From NCBI GenBank assembly GCA_017962275.1, contig JAGCVQ010000018.1:1-38094 (forward strand): DNA of 38,094 nt. The letters run 5' to 3'. Source of the stretch: Bacteroidales bacterium. GTDB taxonomy: Bacteria > Bacteroidota > Bacteroidia > Bacteroidales > WCHB1-69. Both the position numbers and the translations under genes were made by a program. Each line of letters opens with the position of its first letter. The stretch's first letter is position 1. Below are positions 10,641 through 18,517 of the stretch, piece by piece. A model generated the notes under the pieces. That model was not told the origin of the DNA. It ran no database searches and saw nothing but the letters and a program-made list of their open reading frames with translations.

Positions 10641-12518
10641 TTAAAGTTGAATACTCATAAGTGTGACATCGTCATTTTGCGGGTTGCCATATGCAAACGT
10701 CTTCACTGAATCAATGAGAAGGTTTACAGCGGTTTCCGAGGTCATGTCGCGGTTCATTTGGCGGATAGTCTCCAACAGCCGATCGTTGCCGTAGAACTCC
10801 TCGGAGGCGTTTTCGGCTTCGTTGACACCGTCGGTGTAGGCGATGATACGGGTGCCCGGCTTCAGGTCGAGACTTTCAGCTTCGTATGCGAAATTCTCAA
10901 TCAGACCGATGGCGAGGTTGGCTTTGGCCTTGAGGAAGTAGGGGTCGCCGTCGGGCGGCAGGATAACCAACGGGTTGTGGCCGGCGTTGCAGAAATCCAT
11001 GTGGAGGGTCTTCAAGTTGATACGGCCGACAAACAGGGTGACGAACATGTTGGTGCTGTTGGTGTCGATGAAGCTGTTGTTGACACGGCTCAATGTCTCG
11101 TTCAGCGGAAGTCCGAGACTTGCCACAAAACGGATTGTGGCACGGGTGATGGCCATCATCAGCGCGGCCGGAACCCCCTTGCCAGACACATCACCGATGG
11201 CGAAATAGAGTTGGTCTCCTTTGAGGGTGAAGTCGTAAAGGTCGCCGCCCACCTCCTTGGCGGGATTCAGCAGCGCATAAAGCTGCGGCGGGAAGTCGGT
11301 GCGCAGCATCCCCATCTGGATGTTGCGCGCCACGTTGAGCTCAGACTCCATACGCTCGTTGGCGTTAGTGGTGGTCTTGAGCTGCTCAATGTAGTCAGCG
11401 ATGGAGTTCTGCATGTAGATGAAGCTGTCGTGCAGACGGAGCATCTCGTCTTGGGTGGTGATCTCTGGCAATTCAGCCTTGAAGTTGCCCTTGGCCATGT
11501 TCAGCGCGGAGACCGAAAGTTCGGTGATGGGACGCGTCATGCGGCGTATCACACGACGGCAGACGAAGAAGATGATGATCAGACCGATGAGGCCGATAAT
11601 CAGCAGGGCGATATGCATCTGTGAGGAACGGCGAAGCACCTCTCTGTAGGGACATGTGATGCTGAGCTTCCAGCCGTTGTGCAAAGGTCCGTACACTACG
11701 AAAGCCAAGTCGCGCCCTTTGCCCACACGCCGCCGGATGCTGTCCTTGTTTGATCTGATGTCCTCCACCATCTCCTCGTAGGAACTGTTTCCTGAAAAAC
11801 TGCGTTTAAAGCGGTTAATCAAGTCGGAGTCGGAACTCTTGACACCGATGATGTTGTCCTTGTTGAATATAAGGGCAGCGATGGAGTTGTCGTAGGGGCG
11901 AATACCCTCCACCGTGCTTTCGATCTGGTCAATCACCATGTCGGATATCACGATGGCGTAGATGTTGAGCATAGAGTCCACCAAAGGATAGCAGTAGGAG
12001 ACGACGCGTGAGGCGCGTGTGTCGAACGGTATGTAAGGGGCTGTCCAAGAGGCCATCTTAGTCTCTTGAAGCTGCTGCAGATTCCATAATGTACATAATT
12101 GCGTGATTTGTTGGCAGTCGGGACGGAAGTCGTGGATGCCATCTTTGTCGCTGTAGCTGAAAATAGCGGGGCGAAGCGTGTCGATGCTTCCGTCGGGGAG
12201 GACAAAGATGATGGCGAATCCGTTTATCAGATCGCTGACCTCCACGGTGCGTTCGGCAATGGCTTGGAGTACTTGGGGCTGGGTTTTAAGTGTGGATATG
12301 TACGCCGCGACCGCATGCGTGGATACTTCGACCCGGTTCAAAGGCTTCTCCAATTCGCTGATGGTCCCGTGCAGGATGTGTTGGGTGGAACGGGTCGCTT
12401 CGTCGGCGATGATTTGGTGCGACACAATGGCAATCACCACCATGACCACGAAAAAAATCGCCGACACGATACCGATAATCCGCCAACTCAGGCTATTGGA
12501 AAAAGAATGTCTGCTCAT
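10641..12518 (-). CDS. Membrane SpoIIE-family PP2C phosphatase with extracytoplasmic sensor and HAMP
   Basis: 625 aa from the ATG at 12518 (MSRHSFSNSLSW). The longer frame to 12605 would add 29 residues encoded across the promoter and is rejected. One TM helix near 12-35 is followed by a sensor region of about 270 residues of the Cache type. A second TM (HIALLIIGLIGLIIIFFVC), a HAMP segment (RRMTRPITELS), a short coiled coil and a C-terminal PP2C-like SpoIIE domain complete it. The domain shows AKEVGGDLYDF, GDVSGKGVPAALMM, CNAGHNP, YTDGVNEA and DDVTLM. It should dephosphorylate the STAS protein when an external signal is sensed. It leads the operon, behind a -7 box at 12543-12550. Confidence 0.93.
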   Translation of the reverse strand: MSRHSFSNSLSWRIIGIVSAIFFVVMVVIAIVSHQIIADEATRSTQHILHGTISELEKPLNRVEVSTHAVAAYISTLKTQPQVLQAIAERTVEVSDLINGFAIIFVLPDGSIDTLRPAIFSYSDKDGIHDFRPDCQQITQLCTLWNLQQLQETKMASWTAPYIPFDTRASRVVSYCYPLVDSMLNIYAIVISDMVIDQIESTVEGIRPYDNSIAALIFNKDNIIGVKSSDSDLINRFKRSFSGNSSYEEMVEDIRSNKDSIRRRVGKGRDLAFVVYGPLHNGWKLSITCPYREVLRRSSQMHIALLIIGLIGLIIIFFVCRRVIRRMTRPITELSVSALNMAKGNFKAELPEITTQDEMLRLHDSFIYMQNSIADYIEQLKTTTNANERMESELNVARNIQMGMLRTDFPPQLYALLNPAKEVGGDLYDFTLKGDQLYFAIGDVSGKGVPAALMMAITRATIRFVASLGLPLNETLSRVNNSFIDTNSTNMFVTLFVGRINLKTLHMDFCNAGHNPLVILPPDGDPYFLKAKANLAIGLIENFAYEAESLDLKPGTRIIAYTDGVNEAENASEEFYGNDRLLETIRQMNRDMTSETAVNLLIDSVKTFAYGNPQNDDVTLMSIQL

Positions 12519-12542
12519 ATTATATTTATCTGTTTCAGAATG

Positions 12543-12550
12543 CAAATGTA
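12543..12550 (-). promoter_or_regulatory. -7 box (TACATTTG) of the signalling operon
   Basis: On the minus strand the box reads TACATTTG and matches TAnnTTTG, 25 bp before the phosphatase ATG. A TTTG lies further up at 12574-12577, but its spacing of 23 bp is longer than usual. Confidence 0.6.
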
Positions 12551-12590
12551 CATAAAATATGAATACACACAGACAAATGAAATTGCCGCG

Positions 12591-12618
12591 GTAGAGACGT
12601 TGCACGTAACGTCTCTAC
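12591..12618. terminator. GTAGAGACG-family palindrome at the end of the ABC gene
   Basis: GTAGAGACGTT (12591-12601) and AACGTCTCTAC (12608-12618) form an 11-bp perfect stem with a 6-nt loop. The inner arm covers the TAG stop of the ABC fusion gene (12615-12617), so the last codons are part of the repeat. It can form a strong hairpin at the transcript end but lacks a T-run. It shares the GTAGAGACG outer arms with the palindrome at 2972-2999. Confidence 0.6.
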
Positions 12619-15410
12619 AATATCAGTTTCACACGGAAACCTAACTTGGTGGGCTCTTCCACTACCCGCTGGCACAATGTAGCCAGTTCGCTGCGTTGCG
12701 CGTCGCTCAACGGTGTTGATTCCATCTTTTCCACCATGAAGTCCAAGGCGGTGACTTCCGACTGTTCGCTGTGGGTGATGCGGACGGTGATGGGACGGTA
12801 AGCCGCCATCACGTCGTCGAGCATCTTGTTACACAGCTGCTGTGCCAGTTCCTGCTTCTCGTTGATGCCGTATTTGTAGCAGAACGCATTGATGGCCGAG
12901 TGCATGCCCAAGAAGTCGAAGTCGGGACCGTCAATCTGGAACACCTCCTTGCGGATGCGCTGTATGAAGGCCTTGGTGGCGCTGTGAACCGGATTCTCGA
13001 AAATTTGTTCAGGTGTACCGTCCTCGTGGATATATCCGTCGTACATGAAGAAGATGCGCGTGCTCACGTCGTGGGCGAACTTCATCTCGTGGGTGACGAT
13101 GAGCATGGTCATGCCTTCTTTGGCTAACTGGCGGATGACGCTGAGCACTTCGCCCACCATTGTGGGATCGAGGGCGGAAGTAGGCTCGTCGAAGAGGAGG
13201 ATTTCGGGCTTCATGGCGAGGGCGCGGGCGATGGCCACACGCTGTTTCTGACCGCCGGAAAGGCTTGTGGGATAGACATCCGCCTTTTCGGCCAGACCTA
13301 CCTTACGCAGGAGTGCCAAACCTTCCTCGCGTGCCTTTTCCGGATCTTCATTGTGCAACTGGCAGGGGGCAAGCATGACGTTTTCGAGAACGGTTTTGTG
13401 AGGGAAGAGATTGAAGCTCTGGAACACCATGCCCATTTTCTGGCGCATCAAATGGACGGGGTAGCCCTTGACGAGGATGTCCTCGCCATCGACGAAGATG
13501 CTGCCTCCGGTGGGCTGCTCCAACAGGTTCATGCAGCGCAAAAAGGTACTCTTGCCTGTGCCCGAAGGACCAATGATGGAGATGACCTCGCCGCAATGTA
13601 CATCGGCGTTAATGTCACGCAAAACGTCCAGGTCTTCAAAACTTTTCTTCAGATGGGAGATGCGGATGATGGGAGCGTCTGAAGGTTGGGAGTTGGGAGT
13701 TTGGCGTTGAGAGTTAGGAGTTGAGAGTTGGGCTGTGCTGCGTTTACGGCGAATAAGGAACCATGTGCCGCAACCAACTATTACACATATAGCCAAAATC
13801 CACGGCCATTTTTTATTATCTTTTTCGGTATCAGTCGGTTGCGAAGGGTTGGTAAGTATCCCTGCTTCCCCTTTACGGGTGATCAACACGATATGTTCTG
13901 CAAGGTAGCCTTCGGAGAAGAGCACCTGTTTCTGTCGCTCCTCGGTGATGCTGATGGCTCCCATGGCCATATCGACCTTGCCCGTCTGCACGGCTGGAAT
14001 CTGCGAGGCGAACTCCATGGCGAGAAATTCCAGCTGCCAGTTGCGACGGTTGGCCCACTCGCTGAGCAGGTCTATCTCCAAGCCAGTGGGTTCGCCGGAA
14101 CTGATGAAACTGAAAGGAGGAAAAGCCGGGTAGATGGCTACGTGGAGTGTGCGACCCGTGCCGCGCCTTTGAGGCCGAGCCACCGCCGCGAGGTCGTCGG
14201 CGTTACTCCATCGGTCAATAATCTTCTGGTAGGTGCCGTCGCTGCGGATATCTGCCAGGAAGCTGTCGAAGTCCTGCTTCAGTTCTGTGTTGTCCAGCTG
14301 GAAGCAAGCTCCGATGGGTGTCCCCGGCAGGCAGGCATTCACGGTATCCACCTTCGCGGCTATCTCCTTGTTGAACGCCACCGAGAGATTATCCCAACCG
14401 GCAACGTCCACCTTGCCGTTCTCCAGCGCAGCCAACAAATCGGCGCTACTTGTAATTCGCATAATGTCGGCATCGGGTGCATAGTTGCTTACGGCCATGT
14501 CCTGTACACTACCGATGACAACGCCGACACGCTTGCCGGAGAGCGCCTTGAATACCTCAGGAGTTTCCGCCACCACTTCGGTCTTAGTGTTGTCGGAACT
14601 GAACATTGCCGGCACGTAGCACACGGTTGCGCCTATTGCCAGCAGCAGAGCGGCCACGATAGCTCTCATGCGTTTGCGCTGTACCAGCGAGGTCAGCAGC
14701 AGCCCGATGAGCCACGCCATGATGAAATAGATGATGGCTGAGAAGATAAGGGGGAAGAAGGCATCGAAGGTGCGCGAGCGGATAAGGTCGGAAGCCCTGG
14801 TCATGTCGGCCACAGCGATATAACCCACGACGCTGGTGCCTTTCAGCAGACTGATCACTTCTCCCTGATAGACCGGCATCACAGACTTGATTACCTGAGG
14901 CAGCACAATTCTGAAAAACGTCTGCCGACGCGTGTATCCTAGAGCCAGACCTGCCTCTGTCTGTCCGCGGTCAATGCCCTGAATGCCGGTACGGAGCATC
15001 TCGCTGACGTAGGCCGACAGGTTCATGGCGAAGGTGATGACGGCCACCACGATGCCCGTGGCTTTCATCGGTGCCAACACCACATAGTACATCAACATGA
15101 GCAGCACCAACACGGGTGTGCCGCGCATGATGTCGATATAGACTTTGGCCACCTTCTGTAGCCAAGGTCTGCGGCTCATACGCATCCAGCAGACCAAACC
15201 GCCCAGCAAGGTGCCCAGTATGGCTGCGCAAAAGGTGATGATGAGGGTCACCTGCAAGCCGTCGAGAATCATCCTGTAGCGGTCCTCGGCTATCAGGTTG
15301 TTGTAAAAACTTTCAGAGACGCTCCATTTCGAACCGGAGCAGCCCGTCAACATAAAACAGCCGCAAATAGTCAGGATGGCGGCGAGCATCCATGGTATAT
15401 TTTTTCTCAT
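12615..15410 (-). CDS. Single-chain polar amino-acid ABC importer: permease + permuted binding domain + ATPase
   Basis: 931 aa. Order: lipobox-like LTGC at 21-24. HisM/GlnP-type permease at about 45-245, with the EAA loop EAGLALGYTRRQTFFRIVLPQ truncated here to its core EAGLALGYTRR. Extra TM at 248-270. Binding-protein lobe 2 plus its closing helices (290-401, SGKRVGVVIGS to GTYQKIIDRW). Binding-protein lobe 1 (421-517, TLHVAIYPAFPPFSF to VLITRKGEAG). TM at 535-553. Linker 558-578. GlnQ-type ATPase 580-825: Walker A GPSGTGKST 614-622, signature LSGGQ 717-721, Walker B LLFDEP 738-743, His774. A C-terminal domain of about 100 residues is unrecognised. Topology is consistent: binding parts outside, ATPase inside. 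Lobe order is the reverse of normal. The family is clear; the exact substrate is not. Confidence 0.88.
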   Translation of the reverse strand: MRKNIPWMLAAILTICGCFMLTGCSGSKWSVSESFYNNLIAEDRYRMILDGLQVTLIITFCAAILGTLLGGLVCWMRMSRRPWLQKVAKVYIDIMRGTPVLVLLMLMYYVVLAPMKATGIVVAVITFAMNLSAYVSEMLRTGIQGIDRGQTEAGLALGYTRRQTFFRIVLPQVIKSVMPVYQGEVISLLKGTSVVGYIAVADMTRASDLIRSRTFDAFFPLIFSAIIYFIMAWLIGLLLTSLVQRKRMRAIVAALLLAIGATVCYVPAMFSSDNTKTEVVAETPEVFKALSGKRVGVVIGSVQDMAVSNYAPDADIMRITSSADLLAALENGKVDVAGWDNLSVAFNKEIAAKVDTVNACLPGTPIGACFQLDNTELKQDFDSFLADIRSDGTYQKIIDRWSNADDLAAVARPQRRGTGRTLHVAIYPAFPPFSFISSGEPTGLEIDLLSEWANRRNWQLEFLAMEFASQIPAVQTGKVDMAMGAISITEERQKQVLFSEGYLAEHIVLITRKGEAGILTNPSQPTDTEKDNKKWPWILAICVIVGCGTWFLIRRKRSTAQLSTPNSQRQTPNSQPSDAPIIRISHLKKSFEDLDVLRDINADVHCGEVISIIGPSGTGKSTFLRCMNLLEQPTGGSIFVDGEDILVKGYPVHLMRQKMGMVFQSFNLFPHKTVLENVMLAPCQLHNEDPEKAREEGLALLRKVGLAEKADVYPTSLSGGQKQRVAIARALAMKPEILLFDEPTSALDPTMVGEVLSVIRQLAKEGMTMLIVTHEMKFAHDVSTRIFFMYDGYIHEDGTPEQIFENPVHSATKAFIQRIRKEVFQIDGPDFDFLGMHSAINAFCYKYGINEKQELAQQLCNKMLDDVMAAYRPITVRITHSEQSEVTALDFMVEKMESTPLSDAQRSELATLCQRVVEEPTKLGFRVKLIL
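13685..13733. repeat. Seven-copy heptamer array inside the ABC fusion gene
   Basis: Seven contiguous 7-bp units of type GTTGRGA (starts 13685, 13692, 13699, 13706, 13713, 13720, 13727). Read on the coding minus strand they give a Ser/Thr/Gln/Pro/Asn-rich linker with period 7 residues (STPNSQR, QTPNSQP). The unit is not a multiple of three, so gain or loss of one unit would shift the frame between the transport half and the ATPase. Confidence 0.85.
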
Positions 15411-15509
15411 TTCTGTTTAATTTGCTTGCGTATTATTTTGAGCACAGTTCATTTTTCTACTATTTTATTTCTGCGTTGTTTTATGCATTATTATTTTACC
15501 GGTTGGAAA

Positions 15510-15917
15510 TTAGGGGCACTTCGAGCCAGCGTCCATCATTTCGCGCAGGGCGGGACGGATTTCGGGACGGATGGCGTGCAGTTTCTTGCACTCTTCGGCG
15601 AAGCGTGCGGCATACTCTTCCAGCCGTTCGGGATGCTCGCTCAGCGCACGTGCGTAGGATTTCTTGCCCACAATGCGGTGAAACTGGATGCCGAGGAGGC
15701 CCTCTTCGGTGCGCACCAGCTCGCCCGGGGTAGGGCAGGGCACCCCGATTTGGTACACCTTGCGGGCCCGCTCATACTCGTCAAGCCCCATCTGCTCCCG
15801 CTCGCGGGAATAGAGTTTGAGCAGGATGTTGGGATTGCTTTTGCTGATATAGCTCTCGCCGAGGGCGCCAGCGCCGGATGACTCGTAGTCGTTCAGATTG
15901 ACCCTTGTTTCGTCCAT
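15510..15917 (-). pseudogene. Truncated phosphotransferase-like kinase, N-terminal half only
   Basis: 135 aa from the ATG at 15917 (MDETRVNLNDYE). An in-frame start at 15983 would lie upstream of the promoter box and is rejected. The sequence matches the N-lobe and early C-lobe of the APH-like kinase family described in Fibrobacter and Bacteroidales: GAGALGESYISK is the nucleotide loop, ILLKLY carries the lysine, and GIQFHRIVGKKSYAR follows. Members are typically about 250 aa and contain HGDxxxxN and a DxD metal motif further on. Here the frame stops after LREMMDAGSKCP, and the next 99 bp are AT-rich with no continuation. The catalytic loop is therefore missing and kinase activity is unlikely. 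It retains a promoter. Confidence 0.7.
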
Positions 15918-15944
15918 TTTGCCATAGGGTTTAGATTCGTGCCG

Positions 15945-15952
15945 CAAAAGTA
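15945..15952 (-). promoter_or_regulatory. -7 box (TACTTTTG) for the truncated kinase gene
   Basis: Minus-strand TACTTTTG followed by CGG, a full match to TAnnTTTG, 28 bp before the ATG at 15917. It lies inside the longer alternative reading frame, which decides the start. Confidence 0.65.
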
Positions 15953-15973
15953 CAAAATAATTCCGCGTGTTTT

Positions 15974-16426
15974 TTATCTGCACATTCTTTCAATCAGCGC
16001 TTTATGTTGCGGATAGGCGGACAGCAATTCCTCCTTTTTCGCTAGTTCGAAGTTCCCAAAGGTGAAGGCAGGGGCTACGGCGCAGCCAACGAGAGAGAAT
16101 CCCTTTTTGCCGGGCAACGCTGCCGCAAACCATTGTTCGGGCTCAATGACAACTTGCATTTCGCTATTGGCAGAGAGATGATGCACGGTCAATTCGCCAT
16201 CGGGGGAAATGACATAGATGTCGAGCGGGTCCCCGGCGTGGTAATACCAAATCTCTACCATATTGTGCAGACGATGAAAGGCCGAGAAATCCTCATCGCA
16301 GAGCATATAATAGATGGTGGAAATCTGTTTTTCACTGGTTTCGTCATTGCCATAGACCTGACGATACCAACCCCCTTCGGGATGGGGCGTGAGGCCAAGT
16401 TTTTGGATATATTCTTTTGCGTTCAT
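15974..16426 (-). CDS. Cupin-fold protein, DUF985 family
   Basis: 150 aa from the ATG at 16426, one base after the stop of the upstream iminopeptidase; the frame extends further but into that gene. Family features are HPEGGWYRQVY near the start, STIYYML, then FHRLHNMVEIWYYHAGDPLDIYVI and the late GCAVAPAFTFGNFEL. DUF985 proteins are single-domain cupins of uncertain enzymatic role. Tight coupling to the peptidase suggests translation from one mRNA but no shared function can be claimed. Confidence 0.9.
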   Translation of the reverse strand: MNAKEYIQKLGLTPHPEGGWYRQVYGNDETSEKQISTIYYMLCDEDFSAFHRLHNMVEIWYYHAGDPLDIYVISPDGELTVHHLSANSEMQVVIEPEQWFAAALPGKKGFSLVGCAVAPAFTFGNFELAKKEELLSAYPQHKALIERMCR

Positions 16427-16427
16427 T

Positions 16428-17312
16428 TCAATCGTTCTCTTCCAGCCATTTCTCCAAAATGTCGCAGTACTTGTCGGTCTGCTCAACGAAGCAGGTGTGG
16501 CGGGCGCCTTTGAAGAGCTCCCAGCGGCAGTCGTTAATGTGCTCGTAGAGCGAGGCGGCGACCACGGGGGTGCAGATGTCGCGGGTGCCGCTGCATATCA
16601 GGCAGGGCTGCTTGATTTCGCCCAGACGGTCGGTATATTCGAAATCGGAGAGGCTGCCTAAAGGTTGGTATTCGTTAGGCCCCCAACCGTAGAGGTAGGC
16701 TTCGTTGCCGGCACGTTTGGGACGGCGCAGGCATTCGGGCGACTTTTCGTCAACGCTGATGACGTAACGCTCATAATAGTGGTCGTTGGCGCGGAGATAG
16801 TCGGGGTCGTCCCACTTTCCGGCAGCTTCGGCGCGACGGATGGCCTCTTGGTCCTCCTCCGACATATACTTGATGAGACGGTGCTGCTCGCTGGCCCAGA
16901 GCGAACTGGAGGCGAGACCTGAGGAGAGTATCGCTGACTTGACGCCTTTCGGCTGATGGTCAATGATGTAGGCGATAGCTAACATGACGCCCCATGACTG
17001 TCCAATGAGGTGGACTTGGTCGAGATGCAGATGCTCGCGCAGGGCGATAAGCTCGTTGACCCAAGTCTCCTTGGTCCAGAGTTCGGGATGCCCGTCGAGA
17101 TAGGAGTTTCCGCAGCCGATTTGGTCGTATGTGATCACCTGCCGGCCCGTGTCGGCAATGCGGTCGAGCACTTCGAAATAGTTGTGCGTGCTGCCGGGAC
17201 CGCCGTGCAGACAAAGCAGCGCCGGCTTGCTTGAGGGTTCACCGACGATACGGTAATAGGTCTGATGGCCCAGATAAGGCATGTAGCCTTCGGTGATGGG
17301 ATGTTGTTTCAT
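16428..17312 (-). CDS. pip: Proline iminopeptidase-type alpha/beta hydrolase
   Basis: 294 aa, alpha/beta-hydrolase of peptidase family S33. The oxyanion motif is LHGGPGSTHNYF, the nucleophile elbow GQSWGV (Ser near 105), the acid in SGTRDICTP and the base in GARHTCF. The GGPG motif and YDQIGCGNS are typical of proline iminopeptidases and L-amino-acid amidases that release N-terminal proline. There is no signal peptide, so it acts in the cytoplasm on imported peptides. This agrees with a peptide- and amino-acid-fermenting life style suggested by the importer and butyryl-CoA genes. No consensus promoter is seen in the 86 bp upstream. Confidence 0.9.
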   Translation of the reverse strand: MKQHPITEGYMPYLGHQTYYRIVGEPSSKPALLCLHGGPGSTHNYFEVLDRIADTGRQVITYDQIGCGNSYLDGHPELWTKETWVNELIALREHLHLDQVHLIGQSWGVMLAIAYIIDHQPKGVKSAILSSGLASSSLWASEQHRLIKYMSEEDQEAIRRAEAAGKWDDPDYLRANDHYYERYVISVDEKSPECLRRPKRAGNEAYLYGWGPNEYQPLGSLSDFEYTDRLGEIKQPCLICSGTRDICTPVVAASLYEHINDCRWELFKGARHTCFVEQTDKYCDILEKWLEEND

Positions 17313-17398
17313 TGTAGGATAGCTTTTTTATTTAATGTCTTTTTATTTGCTTATTTAAACGACTCCGAATACTTGGGTGGTAGGTGTTTCCATTCGCT

Positions 17399-18457
17399 TC
17401 ATATTCTTTTTTCAACTCTCATTTTATTAAACTTCCTTATGCGTTCCAGCATAGCGGCAGCCCATGCGGCATCGCCAGGCAGTTGGTAGCGGCAGTTGCC
17501 GGTGGCCGAAGGGGTGAAGAGGGTCGCAGCGTTGTCGGTGAGCTGGATGGTGCCGCGTGGCGAGAGGGTAAACAGACTGTCCCCCTCAACGGCATGGATG
17601 GCTGCCATAGGGTCCCACATACGCTGGCCGGTGTTGCAGTTACATTGTAGGTAGACCTGCTTGATGGGATGCGCATCGGTCCACGAGACATCGGCGATGA
17701 CCTGCTCGGGGGTGTACTCCACATTCTGTCCCACCTCCATAGGCGAGAACACCATATCGACCTCCTGCGGCCAAAGGCGGAAGAAAACCTTCGAGAATTC
17801 GATGCTTTGGGCGAAGTTGAAGTCGGGCTCCTCGGCCTCTCCGAATACACCGCCCATCACGTAAATGCACTTCACCTTTCGTCGCACAAGCTCCACGCCG
17901 TCGAGGGACGAGTAGCTGTCGGGGACCGATTGCAGCAGCTGCGCCAGACAGGTGACAAAACCGGTGGAAACGATGCTCACCGAGTGATCGGGCTGGGCGG
18001 CCAACAGGCGACGATAGAGCTGCCATCCGTCGGGCAGCTGCGAGTAGTCGTTGATGCTATAGGCAAACATCGGCTGTCCGTTGCTGTCCACCGTGGCGGC
18101 CACGTGGGCGTAGTCGATCCAGATCGGAGGGTTTTTGACACCGTTGCGGACAAGTGCAATGGGAACGTCTGAACGGCCGAAATAGGTGCCCATCACATCG
18201 GCAAAGCGGGCGTTTGCTTCCCCTTCGCGGTCCACCACAACGCCCAGCAGGCGGCATTGTCCCTGTTCCTCGTAGCGGTAGAGCATCTCGAGGGCAAAGA
18301 GATCGTCGGTTGACGAGCCGATGTCGGCATCAAGGATAACGAGCGGCACGCCCGTGTATTCATTCTGCTGCTCCTTCTGGTGGTTGTTTTTGCACGACGT
18401 CATTAGCATAGAACCGCAGATTACGGTGGCGGCGAGCAGTATGAAAAGTTTCTTCAT
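17399..18457 (-). CDS. Nucleoside hydrolase-like lipoprotein
   Basis: 352 aa from the ATG at 18457. A start at 18481 would only add eight residues before the signal. The signal MKKLFILLAATVICGSMLMTSC ends in a lipobox Cys, so it is lipid-anchored outside the cytoplasm. The mature domain begins LVILDADIGSSTDDLFALEML, a variant of the DxDxGxDD calcium site with three extra residues before the last DD. VSIVSTGFVTCLAQLL and YVMGGVFGEAEEPDFNF (the loop before an N-F-x-x-S/D contact) also fit. It would cleave N-glycosidic bonds of nucleosides; substrate not known. The altered metal loop suggests a divergent subgroup. Confidence 0.85.
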   Translation of the reverse strand: MKKLFILLAATVICGSMLMTSCKNNHQKEQQNEYTGVPLVILDADIGSSTDDLFALEMLYRYEEQGQCRLLGVVVDREGEANARFADVMGTYFGRSDVPIALVRNGVKNPPIWIDYAHVAATVDSNGQPMFAYSINDYSQLPDGWQLYRRLLAAQPDHSVSIVSTGFVTCLAQLLQSVPDSYSSLDGVELVRRKVKCIYVMGGVFGEAEEPDFNFAQSIEFSKVFFRLWPQEVDMVFSPMEVGQNVEYTPEQVIADVSWTDAHPIKQVYLQCNCNTGQRMWDPMAAIHAVEGDSLFTLSPRGTIQLTDNAATLFTPSATGNCRYQLPGDAAWAAAMLERIRKFNKMRVEKRI

Positions 18458-18517
18458 TGTTGATTGTTGTTTTATTTTCAATTCTTATCTATCATTCTCT
18501 TCCAGCCGTGTTATAAA

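Noticed and set aside
10641-12605. Longer start of the phosphatase at 12605
   Set aside because: It would place the -7 box inside the coding region and add 29 residues unlike a signal; the start at 12518 gives a normal N-terminal membrane helix.
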